6,427 nt of DNA from Candidatus Thorarchaeota archaeon MP8T_1 (GCA_002825465.1 PJER01000118.1:1-6427), one strand, 5' to 3'. Shown: positions 1 to 5,727, counted from the first letter of the stretch. Notes: generated from the sequence alone by a model not told the origin. Numbers and translations are program-made.

Positions 1-2
1 AT

Positions 3-668
3 AGGTATGCATCTTCAAAGAGCATGATTTTAGCAGTCGATTATGATGCAATTTCAGGAACCCCTGTTTACATAGATGGGAGTGGATTCATCTTAGGACT
101 TGGAGAATCCAAACCCGAGGGTGAGTTTTCTGTAGCGAGAAGCGTGATGCTACTGATTGCCAATAGAATACTTGTTGATTACTGCCGCTCTGCACTGTTA
201 CAAAATGAAAACCGGCTAGTACAAGTACTAAATCGAATGATCAAAGATGGGATTCCGTTATACAGTCATGAGATCCATACAAAATGGTTCGATATCGATA
301 CGCTGTCTGATGTTTTATCACTCAATCGTCATCTTCTCGAGAGTGTTGTTGTACAAGATATCAAAAGAGGGATTTTTGTCCCTAATGGAGATATAATACA
401 AATCGGCGATAAACTTGAACTAAAGGAGTCAGATGTTATTTTGAATGCTAATACTCGTCTTCAAGGCCCTGTCTTATTATCGTCTGGTTGCAGAATTGGC
501 AAAGGCTGTCGAATTGGCCCAAATGTTGTAATAGGATCTGCTGCTGAAATTTCCGATAATTGTGAACTTATCAACACAATTGTGTATAGCAAATCTACTA
601 TAGACGCTCACAGCCACATTGAAAATGCAGTTGTCTATGGTTCACAGATATATCATGTGGAGCTGTAA
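3..668 (+). CDS. Sugar/polyol-phosphate nucleotidyltransferase with C-terminal left-handed beta-helix, 5'-truncated
   Basis: The reading frame is open from position 3 with no stop upstream, so the gene begins outside the window; the ATG at 24 is internal. The missing part should hold the NTP-binding signature (G-x-G-T/K-R). Counting from that ATG, residues 1-105 look like the second half of a nucleotidyltransferase core: a strand LAVDYD, a strand-turn ending GLGES, and the motif WFDIDT (residues 88-93) followed by SDVLSLNRHLL, typical of the end of the domain, where an Asp helps hold metal or substrate. Residues about 145-210 carry hexapeptide-like repeats (CRIGKGCRIGPNVVIG and following), a left-handed beta-helix as in archaeal glucose-1-phosphate thymidylyl/uridylyltransferases. 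The AVD...IGE pattern also recalls inositol-1-phosphate cytidylyltransferase, which normally lacks the helix. Substrate is unresolved. It lies 3 bases ahead of a CDP-alcohol phosphotransferase, suggesting a joint role in lipid or inositol-phosphate synthesis. Confidence 0.8.
   Translation, partial: RYASSKSMILAVDYDAISGTPVYIDGSGFILGLGESKPEGEFSVARSVMLLIANRILVDYCRSALLQNENRLVQVLNRMIKDGIPLYSHEIHTKWFDIDTLSDVLSLNRHLLESVVVQDIKRGIFVPNGDIIQIGDKLELKESDVILNANTRLQGPVLLSSGCRIGKGCRIGPNVVIGSAAEISDNCELINTIVYSKSTIDAHSHIENAVVYGSQIYHVEL
659..662 (+). promoter_or_regulatory. Shine-Dalgarno site for the CDP-alcohol phosphotransferase
   Basis: GGAG lies inside the last codons of the upstream gene, 9 bases before the ATG at 672. 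It supports that start and translation from a shared transcript with the nucleotidyltransferase. Confidence 0.6.
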
Positions 669-671
669 TCA

Positions 672-1280
672 ATGCCTAGTCGGTTTAGAGTTAGAAGACC
701 CTTTAGACGAATTGTTCAAGCAATTGCACTACCTTTGGCACGTACTGGAGTACGCCCTGATACAATAACCTACTTCAGCCTATTCCTCGCATTGATTGCC
801 GCTCTCTCTCTGGCACTGTTTAGTTCTCAGTCTTTATTCGCAGTTTTTGTTTTTCTTGCAGGTCTGTTTGATGGCGTTGATGGTGCTATTGCTCGACTTA
901 ACCACACATCTTCAAAACAAGGCTCTCTTTCGGACTCGATTGTAGACAAAGTGGCAGAGATGTTAATTCTAATTTCTATCGCTATCACCTATCCGACCAA
1001 TGAGATATTTGGACTGTCAGTTTCATTATGGGTTGTTCTCTGTGTCTTTGGATGGTTGATGACAAGCTATACACGCGCTCGAGCTGAGGGTCTTGGCATA
1101 CCTGATCTAGACGTTGGCCTTGGAGGAAGATCTGAAAGATTGCTCACTCTCGTAATATTCTCAATACTTGGTCTACTTCTCATAGGACTGATTGTCGTAA
1201 CAATTCTTGGTCTTGGCACTGCAGCATATCGAGTGTATCACTACAAACGGCAGTTGAACAATGAATCTCAAAATCTCTAA
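672..1280 (+). CDS. CDP-alcohol phosphotransferase, probably archaetidylinositol phosphate synthase
   Basis: This 202-residue integral membrane enzyme would move a phosphoalcohol between a CDP-activated donor and an acceptor; in archaea, typically CDP-archaeol plus inositol-1-phosphate giving archaetidylinositol phosphate. The family motif D-x2-D-G-x2-A-R-x8-G-x3-D-x3-D is complete, with D67, D70, G71, A74, R75, G84, D88 and D92; the four Asp bind the two metals. Hydrophobic segments lie near 33-50, 54-66, 95-108, 115-131 and 157-185, with a basic N-terminus expected to be cytosolic. The later motifs SYTRARAEGLG (132-142) and GGRSER (151-156) are typical of archaetidylinositol phosphate synthases, which is why I prefer that call over phosphatidylglycerophosphate synthase. 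The alternative is di-myo-inositol-phosphate phosphate synthase, which would fit a cytidylyltransferase partner upstream. Length is normal. The ATG has a GGAG site 9 bases upstream, and the gene follows its neighbour by 3 bases, so they form an operon. Confidence 0.85.
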   Translation: MPSRFRVRRPFRRIVQAIALPLARTGVRPDTITYFSLFLALIAALSLALFSSQSLFAVFVFLAGLFDGVDGAIARLNHTSSKQGSLSDSIVDKVAEMLILISIAITYPTNEIFGLSVSLWVVLCVFGWLMTSYTRARAEGLGIPDLDVGLGGRSERLLTLVIFSILGLLLIGLIVVTILGLGTAAYRVYHYKRQLNNESQNL

Positions 1281-1296
1281 TTGGCAAACCATCATA

Positions 1297-1304
1297 CTTA
1301 AGAG
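1297..1304 (+). promoter_or_regulatory. Possible TATA-type promoter for the 139-residue gene
   Basis: CTTAAGAG lies 56 bases before the ATG at 1353 and matches the CTTAA(A/G) boxes seen elsewhere in the window. A transcript start about 27 bases downstream would leave a leader of roughly 30 bases that includes the GGAG at 1339-1342. The gene could equally be read through from the upstream operon, since the gap is only 72 bases. Confidence 0.35.
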
Positions 1305-1338
1305 TCGAATGCAAAACGCCGCTATAGAAACAGCATAC

Positions 1339-1342
1339 GGAG
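1339..1342 (+). promoter_or_regulatory. Shine-Dalgarno site for the 139-residue gene
   Basis: GGAG with 10 bases before the ATG at 1353. It supports this start, though the spacing is slightly long. Confidence 0.4.
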
Positions 1343-1352
1343 CAGCAAAACA

Positions 1353-1772
1353 ATGCCCAAATTTAGAGCTGACCATTATCTTATTGCAGAATTCGAAGAG
1401 ATATCTGACACAAAGAAAGTTGGAGAGCAAGTTCTTGAGGCCTTAAAGGAGCTCTCGGAGCTCAGGGATCTTGCTATTGTGTCCAAGAGATTTGAGGGAA
1501 AGGCATGGTCCGAGATTCTTGGTCGAATCGATGTTCCTGCTGGTTCAAAGGCATTCTGGGCTATGATCAAAAAGGAGGTTTCCGAGAGAGAACCGTATCA
1601 CTTGTTTATCCGCTTTGATATGAATGCAGAAGGAGAGAGTATTGAAGCAGCACGTGATAATGTGAGGTCCTGGATTGAAGATAATGTTGCACCAAAAATA
1701 CAGGCCAAGACCTCGGTAAAGTCATTGAAAGTCCTTCAAGCTATAGACATCTATATGCCCAAGCTTGAATAG
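1353..1772 (+). CDS. Hypothetical protein, 139 residues, alpha/beta
   Basis: I do not recognise this family. The protein is soluble, with no signal peptide, membrane segment or cysteine. The apparent order is a strand (residues 8-14, HYLIAEF), a long charged helix (about 20-45), a loop containing VPAGSKAFW (61-69), a short helix with a KKEVSE run (73-79), a strand (82-89, YHLFIRF), a helix (95-112) and a final strand (about 124-135, ending in IDIYMPKLE). This strand-helix-strand-helix pattern could form a ferredoxin-like or similar small fold, but I see no catalytic motif. An ATG with GGAG 10 bases upstream gives the start, and codon use looks like that of its neighbours. It follows the CDP-alcohol phosphotransferase by 72 bases on the same strand and may be co-transcribed. 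It ends 3 bases from the stop codon of the convergent propeller gene. Confidence 0.7.
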   Translation: MPKFRADHYLIAEFEEISDTKKVGEQVLEALKELSELRDLAIVSKRFEGKAWSEILGRIDVPAGSKAFWAMIKKEVSEREPYHLFIRFDMNAEGESIEAARDNVRSWIEDNVAPKIQAKTSVKSLKVLQAIDIYMPKLE

Positions 1773-1775
1773 CAA

Positions 1776-2789
1776 TCATTTTTCAATAAAATCGATGACA
1801 TATAGGTTGTTCCCAACAGCTTGAATAATCTCTCGTTTCTTATCCCCATCAATATCGCCGACTGCGAGATTGGATTCTGTTGACTTTTTGGTGGTCTTTA
1901 GTGATGCTTCCTCAGTGAGTCTTTTCCCTACTAGTGTCAATAGGGTGATATTGGAGTTTGCATGGCTGACAACAATCTGACCCCGAGAAGACTCTAGATT
2001 CCAGAAACGTCCCATCCGTATAACATTGACTTGATTAGGCGCCTTCACGGAATCAATCCGCTCCATCGCGCCTTTCACTATTCCGAATAGTGTGAGGGTC
2101 TTTCCGTCGGAAACGGTCATTGCTTCATATGTTTCATCCTCTATGATGTCGCCAGAGGACACCAAGCCCACATCTCCTCCCACACTTATTTTGGCTCTTT
2201 CTTGTAATCTATCATCTGCATATTGATAGATATAGAGATATCCAGAATCATCTCCAAAGATGAAACGACTATAGGGCATACCCTTTGTATAAAGAGGTTG
2301 GATTGAGAATACAGGGCGTTCGAGAACCTTGTGTGCCAGTTTATCTAAAGCAACATCATACCATCCATAGCAACGCATGCTGCCATCACTTGTAGCCACA
2401 ACAACTTCTGCACGCTCGTCATCTAGAACATTAAGAACTGAAATCGAAGTAGGTAGACTACCGAGAGGTGTTGAAGCCTTTACACTGAGGTCGCCATCCA
2501 AAAACACGATTACACGTAGTGTGTTATCGAGCCCACCAATGACAAAATCCTTTACGCCGTCTCCAGTCACGTCTCCAATTGCCATTGCAGCCAATGGTGG
2601 TAGATTTCCTAGCTTGCATTTTTCTGAAAGAGGGGTCTTTTCTCCGCGGTTAAACTCATAGACCCTGATATCTCCGTTGAGTGTAGATACTACAACATCG
2701 TTTTTTCCCGCTCCTCCTAGGTCCACAAGTTCGACAGATGTGATCGCCTCCTTGAAGGTAACCTTTGAAACAATGTCAAGCATGCTCAT
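1776..2789 (-). CDS. Cytosolic FG-GAP/VCBS-type beta-propeller protein, probably seven-bladed
   Basis: The 337-residue protein is built almost wholly of repeats in which a D-rich turn is followed by a strand such as DVVVSTLNGDIRVYEF. I count seven units at about residues 21-46, 71-96, 118-143, 175-190, 209-237, 256-286 and 308-334, enough for a closed seven-bladed propeller. Two units keep calcium-type loops, DVTGDGVKD (73-81) and DIDGDKKRE (312-320), as in integrin-alpha FG-GAP repeats; the others are degenerate. There is no signal peptide, transmembrane anchor or sorting domain, so it should act inside the cell as a protein-interaction scaffold, unlike most secreted archaeal FG-GAP proteins. 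Eukaryotic cytosolic analogues include ITFG2 and the BBS2/BBS7 propellers, but relation to them is only a guess. The first ATG is chosen because GAGG lies 9 bases upstream; a second ATG lies two codons in. The gene appears to be a single unit with its own promoter. Confidence 0.8.
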   Translation of the reverse strand: MSMLDIVSKVTFKEAITSVELVDLGGAGKNDVVVSTLNGDIRVYEFNRGEKTPLSEKCKLGNLPPLAAMAIGDVTGDGVKDFVIGGLDNTLRVIVFLDGDLSVKASTPLGSLPTSISVLNVLDDERAEVVVATSDGSMRCYGWYDVALDKLAHKVLERPVFSIQPLYTKGMPYSRFIFGDDSGYLYIYQYADDRLQERAKISVGGDVGLVSSGDIIEDETYEAMTVSDGKTLTLFGIVKGAMERIDSVKAPNQVNVIRMGRFWNLESSRGQIVVSHANSNITLLTLVGKRLTEEASLKTTKKSTESNLAVGDIDGDKKREIIQAVGNNLYVIDFIEK

Positions 2790-2798
2790 CTGAGGAGT

Positions 2799-2802
2799 CC
2801 TC
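2799..2802 (-). promoter_or_regulatory. Shine-Dalgarno site for the propeller gene
   Basis: On the minus strand GAGG stands 9 bases before the ATG at 2789 and 15 before the next ATG at 2783, so it favours the first. It sits in a short palindrome, GAGGACTCCTC (2792-2802). Confidence 0.55.
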
Positions 2803-2845
2803 TTACAGCTGAAGGCTGATTGAAAACGTGAAGGACTGTGATACC

Positions 2846-2852
2846 ATTTAAG
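2846..2852 (-). promoter_or_regulatory. TATA-type promoter for the propeller gene
   Basis: CTTAAAT on the minus strand lies 57-63 bases upstream of the propeller ATG. Transcription starting 25-28 bases downstream would give a leader of about 30 bases containing the GAGG site. The box resembles the plus-strand boxes at 2894 and 3488. Confidence 0.45.
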
Positions 2853-2893
2853 AGTTATTGGATTGTTGATGATTTGATGCCAAAACTAACGAG

Positions 2894-2900
2894 CTTAAGA
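2894..2900 (+). promoter_or_regulatory. TATA-type promoter for the primase-like gene
   Basis: CTTAAGA lies 29 bases before the ATG at 2923. That puts the expected transcript start at or next to this ATG, giving a leaderless message. No Shine-Dalgarno site is visible before either candidate start. With the minus-strand box at 2846-2852 it forms a divergent promoter pair in this gap. Confidence 0.4.
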
Positions 2901-2922
2901 GTAATGTGTGAGACCTGATAAT

Positions 2923-3468
2923 ATGGACCAAAAGACTGAGCCAATCCGCCTCAATGAAGATGATTGGACTTCCACATCTGAAGTGGTCGCTAAGGATCTT
3001 CGATCCTTTGTTGACGAGTTTGGCTCATTCACACCGCAGCACTTCGCTCAGGTTAACTTTCATCTTCTTCGAGGAACTGGTTTATCTAAGGCAAGTCGAG
3101 ATGAACTCTGCGAGATTTCGATTTACATAAAGACCTGTCCAAAATGTGATTTCTTGTATGTCGCAAAGAAATGTCTTCTCTGGTCAAGTTTGTATAAGAT
3201 AGTGACTTGGGAAATTGTTGAGAGGGCGCCTCCATGCATACGATTGGCCTATGCAAAGAAGACGATTAAGACTGTCACCAACTATCTAGTTGCAGTCAAT
3301 CTATTGGCTCCTTCCTTCTTCAAATCACGAAGTGCTCCCTCTTGTAACTCAATGCGCCATTGGGGGTATTGTCACCCAAATGAATACTGCAAGGCAATGA
3401 AGACTGACAATACATTCGAGTACATTGCTGCTCGCGAGCGTGTGAAACTTTCAAGAGCACATTCTTGA
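2923..3468 (+). CDS. Small cysteine-rich protein with primase large subunit (PriL) C-terminal-like Fe-S motif
   Basis: The protein has 181 residues from the ATG at 2923. A GTG five codons earlier (2908) is possible, but the upstream CTTAAGA box at leaderless spacing favours the ATG. Near the C-terminus (141-156) it reads PSC-x8-C-x5-C followed by K-x8-FEYIAARE, which closely resembles the end of archaeal PriL, where PSC-x-TM-x3-GLC, a third Cys and HPLxYY surround a 4Fe-4S cluster. An APPCIRL segment with C105 resembles the first PriL cluster Cys, but it is only 35 residues before C141, whereas full PriL has a longer insert. Four more Cys (C63, C72, C75, C84) form a second group that could bind zinc or supply the first ligand. 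There is no N-terminal PriL domain, so it cannot be the normal replicative subunit. It may be a compact nucleic-acid-binding derivative. Family assignment is by eye and moderate. Confidence 0.6.
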   Translation: MDQKTEPIRLNEDDWTSTSEVVAKDLRSFVDEFGSFTPQHFAQVNFHLLRGTGLSKASRDELCEISIYIKTCPKCDFLYVAKKCLLWSSLYKIVTWEIVERAPPCIRLAYAKKTIKTVTNYLVAVNLLAPSFFKSRSAPSCNSMRHWGYCHPNEYCKAMKTDNTFEYIAARERVKLSRAHS

Positions 3469-3487
3469 AATCATACCCTTGTCATCG

Positions 3488-3496
3488 CTTAAATAT
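3488..3496 (+). promoter_or_regulatory. TATA-type promoter for the HD phosphohydrolase gene
   Basis: CTTAAATAT begins 27 bases before the ATG at 3515, the usual distance between an archaeal TATA box and the transcript start. No purine-rich ribosome site lies in the 14 bases before the ATG, so a leaderless transcript is likely. This is the best promoter match in the window. Confidence 0.6.
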
Positions 3497-3514
3497 CGGG
3501 TCTGATATCAAAAC

Positions 3515-5038
3515 ATGGAGTCATCTACTTTGCAGAATGATGTTGATGCGGATACTATTCGTCTTATCCGTCTGACAGGGCTGAAAGAGAGCGAAATAAA
3601 CAATGCAAAGCGCCAAGCTGATGAGCGCTGGGATAAAATTACTCGCTCTATCAAAGAACATGAACAACTCATAGCAATGGGTGAAAAACATACACGACAA
3701 AAAGCAATTCAAGACCCTGTCCATGGCGCGATTCTTTTTGATCCCTGGGAACTCGATGTCATATCCTCATGGGAGATGCTTAGACTTCGATATGTGATGC
3801 AGCTTGGACCAGCTCACATTGTCTATCCCGGAGCTACACATACTCGTTTCCAGCACTGTCTAGGCACCAATTTTCTCGCCCAGAAATCAATCCGTGTAGT
3901 GAACTACTGTGAGGACATCGACAGTGGTTGCTTTACTCCCTTCTCAAACCTACTTAATGACTACCAGAAGAAGTTGTTTAGAGCAGCAGCATTGCTTCAT
4001 GATGTTGGTCATCCTCCCACTTCTCACACAATTGAGTTCGCCCTAAGATCATGGGCTGGCATAAATCACATAGATCTGGGTGAATATCTGATCCTAAACA
4101 GTGGACTCACTGATATACTCCAAGAGAATGATATCAATCCACAAGATATCATGAGCATTCTCAGAGGAGGAACAAACGATCCTGTATTGAAGATTCTACA
4201 CGATTTCCTAGACCACCCTCTGGATATTGATAAAACGGACTATTTGATTCGTGATGCACATTATAGCGGTGTGCAGCTGGGTGTATTTCCAGCAGAACGA
4301 GTAATGCTAACCAACCGTGTAGTCATGGATCGTGAAGGTAAATTTGTTCGAGCCTTCATGCTGAAAGCAATACATTCACTTGAGTCATTGATTCTAAGTC
4401 GAAATTGGATGTTCTCTGATCTATACCTCCATCATGCTGTAAAGCTGGCTGAGGCTCTTGTATCAAAAGCGACCTATTTCAGAATTGAAGAAGAAGGACT
4501 CTCAAAGAACGAGTGTATCGGTCTCTTTACAAGAATGAATGATGGAGACCTCTTCCGTTGGCTTTCTGAGTCTGAAATTGCCTTTGTTAGAGAATACGTG
4601 TCACGAATTCGATATAGGCGGCTGTTCAAAGTTGCTCTTCTTAGACCTCTGGTATCCTTTGAGCCAAGTGCAAGGAAGACACTTCTATCTATGCTCGATG
4701 ATATCACGAATTTAATTGAAACAGAGAATAATCTCTCTGGGGAACCAGGGAGTGTAGTTGTCGATGTAGTGGTACCTGAGCTGGGAGAAAAGACTTTGAG
4801 TAAAATACCTCTCTTAGTCGGTGGAGAACGTGGGTTTGATTTAGTTGGTCTTGATGAAACAAAGGAAGGATATCCGCTATTACAGATTCTGAAGCAACAG
4901 TCACGGACAATTCCTTCCGTTCGAGTATACACTGAACCTGCAATTGCAAATGCTGTCAGAAAGAAGTTTGAGGAGATGTTTCCAATGGCAGACACCCCCA
5001 CTTATCGAGAAGATGAATACGACTTTCTCGAGTACTAG
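3515..5038 (+). CDS. SAMHD1-like HD-domain phosphohydrolase (probable dNTP triphosphohydrolase)
   Basis: This 507-residue soluble enzyme has the full catalytic set of the SAMHD1/dGTPase-like HD family, which removes triphosphate from dNTPs. Motifs in order: DPVHG (67-71); YPGATHTRFQH (104-114), with R111 and H114 matching SAMHD1 R164 and H167; LLHDVGHPPTSH (160-171), with the metal pair H162-D163 plus H166 and H171; H185, placed like catalytic H233; and DIDKTDYLIRD (237-247), with D239 matching metal ligand D311 and K240, Y243 and D247 matching K312, Y315 and D319. Residues 1-65 are a mostly helical, charged extension. Residues about 330-507 follow the core and hold a helical part and a beta-rich tail without a recognised domain. 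No SAM domain is present. The substrate could be dNTPs or another nucleotide. A promoter at leaderless spacing starts the gene 46 bases after the primase-like gene, and its stop codon overlaps that of the convergent RNase III-like gene. Confidence 0.85.
   Translation: MESSTLQNDVDADTIRLIRLTGLKESEINNAKRQADERWDKITRSIKEHEQLIAMGEKHTRQKAIQDPVHGAILFDPWELDVISSWEMLRLRYVMQLGPAHIVYPGATHTRFQHCLGTNFLAQKSIRVVNYCEDIDSGCFTPFSNLLNDYQKKLFRAAALLHDVGHPPTSHTIEFALRSWAGINHIDLGEYLILNSGLTDILQENDINPQDIMSILRGGTNDPVLKILHDFLDHPLDIDKTDYLIRDAHYSGVQLGVFPAERVMLTNRVVMDREGKFVRAFMLKAIHSLESLILSRNWMFSDLYLHHAVKLAEALVSKATYFRIEEEGLSKNECIGLFTRMNDGDLFRWLSESEIAFVREYVSRIRYRRLFKVALLRPLVSFEPSARKTLLSMLDDITNLIETENNLSGEPGSVVVDVVVPELGEKTLSKIPLLVGGERGFDLVGLDETKEGYPLLQILKQQSRTIPSVRVYTEPAIANAVRKKFEEMFPMADTPTYREDEYDFLEY
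5035..5038. other. Overlapping convergent stop codons (CTAG)
   Basis: The palindrome CTAG holds TAG (5036-5038) ending the HD gene on the plus strand and TAG (5037-5035 on the minus strand) ending the RNase III-like gene. The two genes overlap by 4 bases with no room for separate terminators, so each transcript must run into the other gene in antisense. Confidence 0.9.
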
Positions 5039-5712
5039 AACAGGTGTTTGACATTTTCAATGACTTTACTAAGTCCATATTCCATCTGAATGATTCCAAA
5101 GATAGCTTCGATGAGTGTTCCCTTATCGTGCTCTATCTCAGCTCTGCTTGGTACTTCCGGATCAAAATGAATTCGATGCTCATAAAGTCCCCATCGGTCA
5201 CACAAGTCAGCCATATGTTCGTTGCTGACGATCTCTGACTTCCTTTGTGTGATGTGCCCAACATCGCTTGGATCAGGCTGCCACAACTGATACAGTACAC
5301 CCATATCAATTGCAGCGTCGCCAAGCAACGCTATGATTTGAGCAATCTCGCTCAAGGCTACGAGGTCTGCAAAACCATGATTACTAAGCGGGTTTTTTCC
5401 TTCATTCCTGTAATGGGTTTCAAGTTCTAAGAATAGATTCTTTGTACTGGGCTGGAACATTGCTACCTGTAGAAGTTCCACATTTTTTATCTTCACGTCT
5501 AGTATTTTCTCTAATTTCGGGACTAGTTTACGATTGATGTACTTTAATCTTGTCTGAACTTCTAATAGCTGTTCTCTCCATCGATCAATTTTCGCATGAA
5601 GTCGCAGTTTGTTTGTTTGGGTTTCCTTTCCTGCTAAATCAATGGCGTTCAATAACACCTCGAGCTTTTTCTCGAGGTGGACAGGTTTCCAAGCGAGTTT
5701 CATTCGGCTCAA
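5035..5712 (-). CDS. RNase III-fold protein with N-terminal coiled coil, Mini-III-like active site
   Basis: The 225-residue protein starts at a TTG (5712), chosen because GAGGT lies 10 bases upstream; the ATG at 5703 is the alternative and has 19-base spacing. Residues about 12-75 are charged and leucine-rich with likely coiled-coil character (LEKKLEVLLNAI and following). From about 67 an RNase III-type domain follows: ELLQVAMFQ (79-87), IIALLGDAAID (126-136, matching the family's LEFLGDAVL), GHITQRKSEIVSNEHMADL (152-170, matching the region after the signature) and GTLIEAIFGIIQMEYG (198-213). D132 and E202 match the two acidic residues kept in bacterial Mini-III. The extra acids of classical RNase III (E. 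coli E38, E41 and D114) appear as Q, A and T. No double-stranded-RNA-binding domain follows. It probably acts on structured RNA as a dimer, or is a non-catalytic binder. It is the second gene of an operon after the CARF-like gene, 13 bases downstream. Confidence 0.7.
   Translation of the reverse strand: MSRMKLAWKPVHLEKKLEVLLNAIDLAGKETQTNKLRLHAKIDRWREQLLEVQTRLKYINRKLVPKLEKILDVKIKNVELLQVAMFQPSTKNLFLELETHYRNEGKNPLSNHGFADLVALSEIAQIIALLGDAAIDMGVLYQLWQPDPSDVGHITQRKSEIVSNEHMADLCDRWGLYEHRIHFDPEVPSRAEIEHDKGTLIEAIFGIIQMEYGLSKVIENVKHLF
5656..5679 (-). repeat. Perfect 9-bp inverted repeat, possible RNA hairpin in the RNase III-like gene
   Basis: CACCTCGAG at 5656-5664 pairs with CTCGAGGTG at 5671-5679 around a 6-base loop (AAAAAG on the coding strand). 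It lies 24-47 bases after the internal ATG and encodes HLEKKLEV. Both Leu-Glu pairs use the same palindromic CTCGAG codons, so part of the symmetry could come from coding repetition, but the outer CAC/GTG pairing extends it. Confidence 0.75.
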
Positions 5713-5722
5713 TATTTTGTCA

Positions 5723-5727
5723 ACCTC
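5723..5727 (-). promoter_or_regulatory. Shine-Dalgarno site for the RNase III-like gene
   Basis: GAGGT on the minus strand overlaps the TGA stop of the upstream gene (TGAGGT) and lies 10 bases before the TTG at 5712. The position suggests coupled translation and decides for the TTG over the ATG at 5703. Confidence 0.5.

Noticed and set aside
1322..1329. CTATAGAA as a leaderless promoter for the 139-residue gene
   Set aside because: The spacing fits, but the match is weak and a GGAG ribosome site is present, which suits a transcript with a leader better.
1261..1446. 61-codon plus-strand reading frame between the phosphotransferase and the 139-residue gene
   Set aside because: It overlaps both neighbours in another frame, has no ribosome site and a composition unlike a folded protein; it is a shadow.
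1449..1463. GAGCTC-TCG-GAGCTC inverted/direct repeat
   Set aside because: It encodes ELSEL with repeated codons. The restriction-like palindrome and 3-base loop are explained by coding, and no function is suggested by position.
1779..1783. Five-T run after the 139-residue gene as a terminator
   Set aside because: It lies within the coding end of the convergent gene and is short. Archaeal termination at T-runs is possible but not supported here.
2792..2802. GAGGAGTCCTC palindrome before the propeller gene
   Set aside because: The arms are 5 bp with a 1-base centre and it overlaps the ribosome site. It is too short to call an operator without comparison.
2908..2922. GTG start for the primase-like gene
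   Set aside because: It is in frame, but no ribosome site precedes it, and the CTTAAGA box fits a transcript starting at the ATG at 2923.
4474..5001. 175-codon minus-strand reading frame inside the HD gene
   Set aside because: It is antisense to a well-supported enzyme, rich in Ser and Arg, with no domain or ribosome site; a shadow of codon use.
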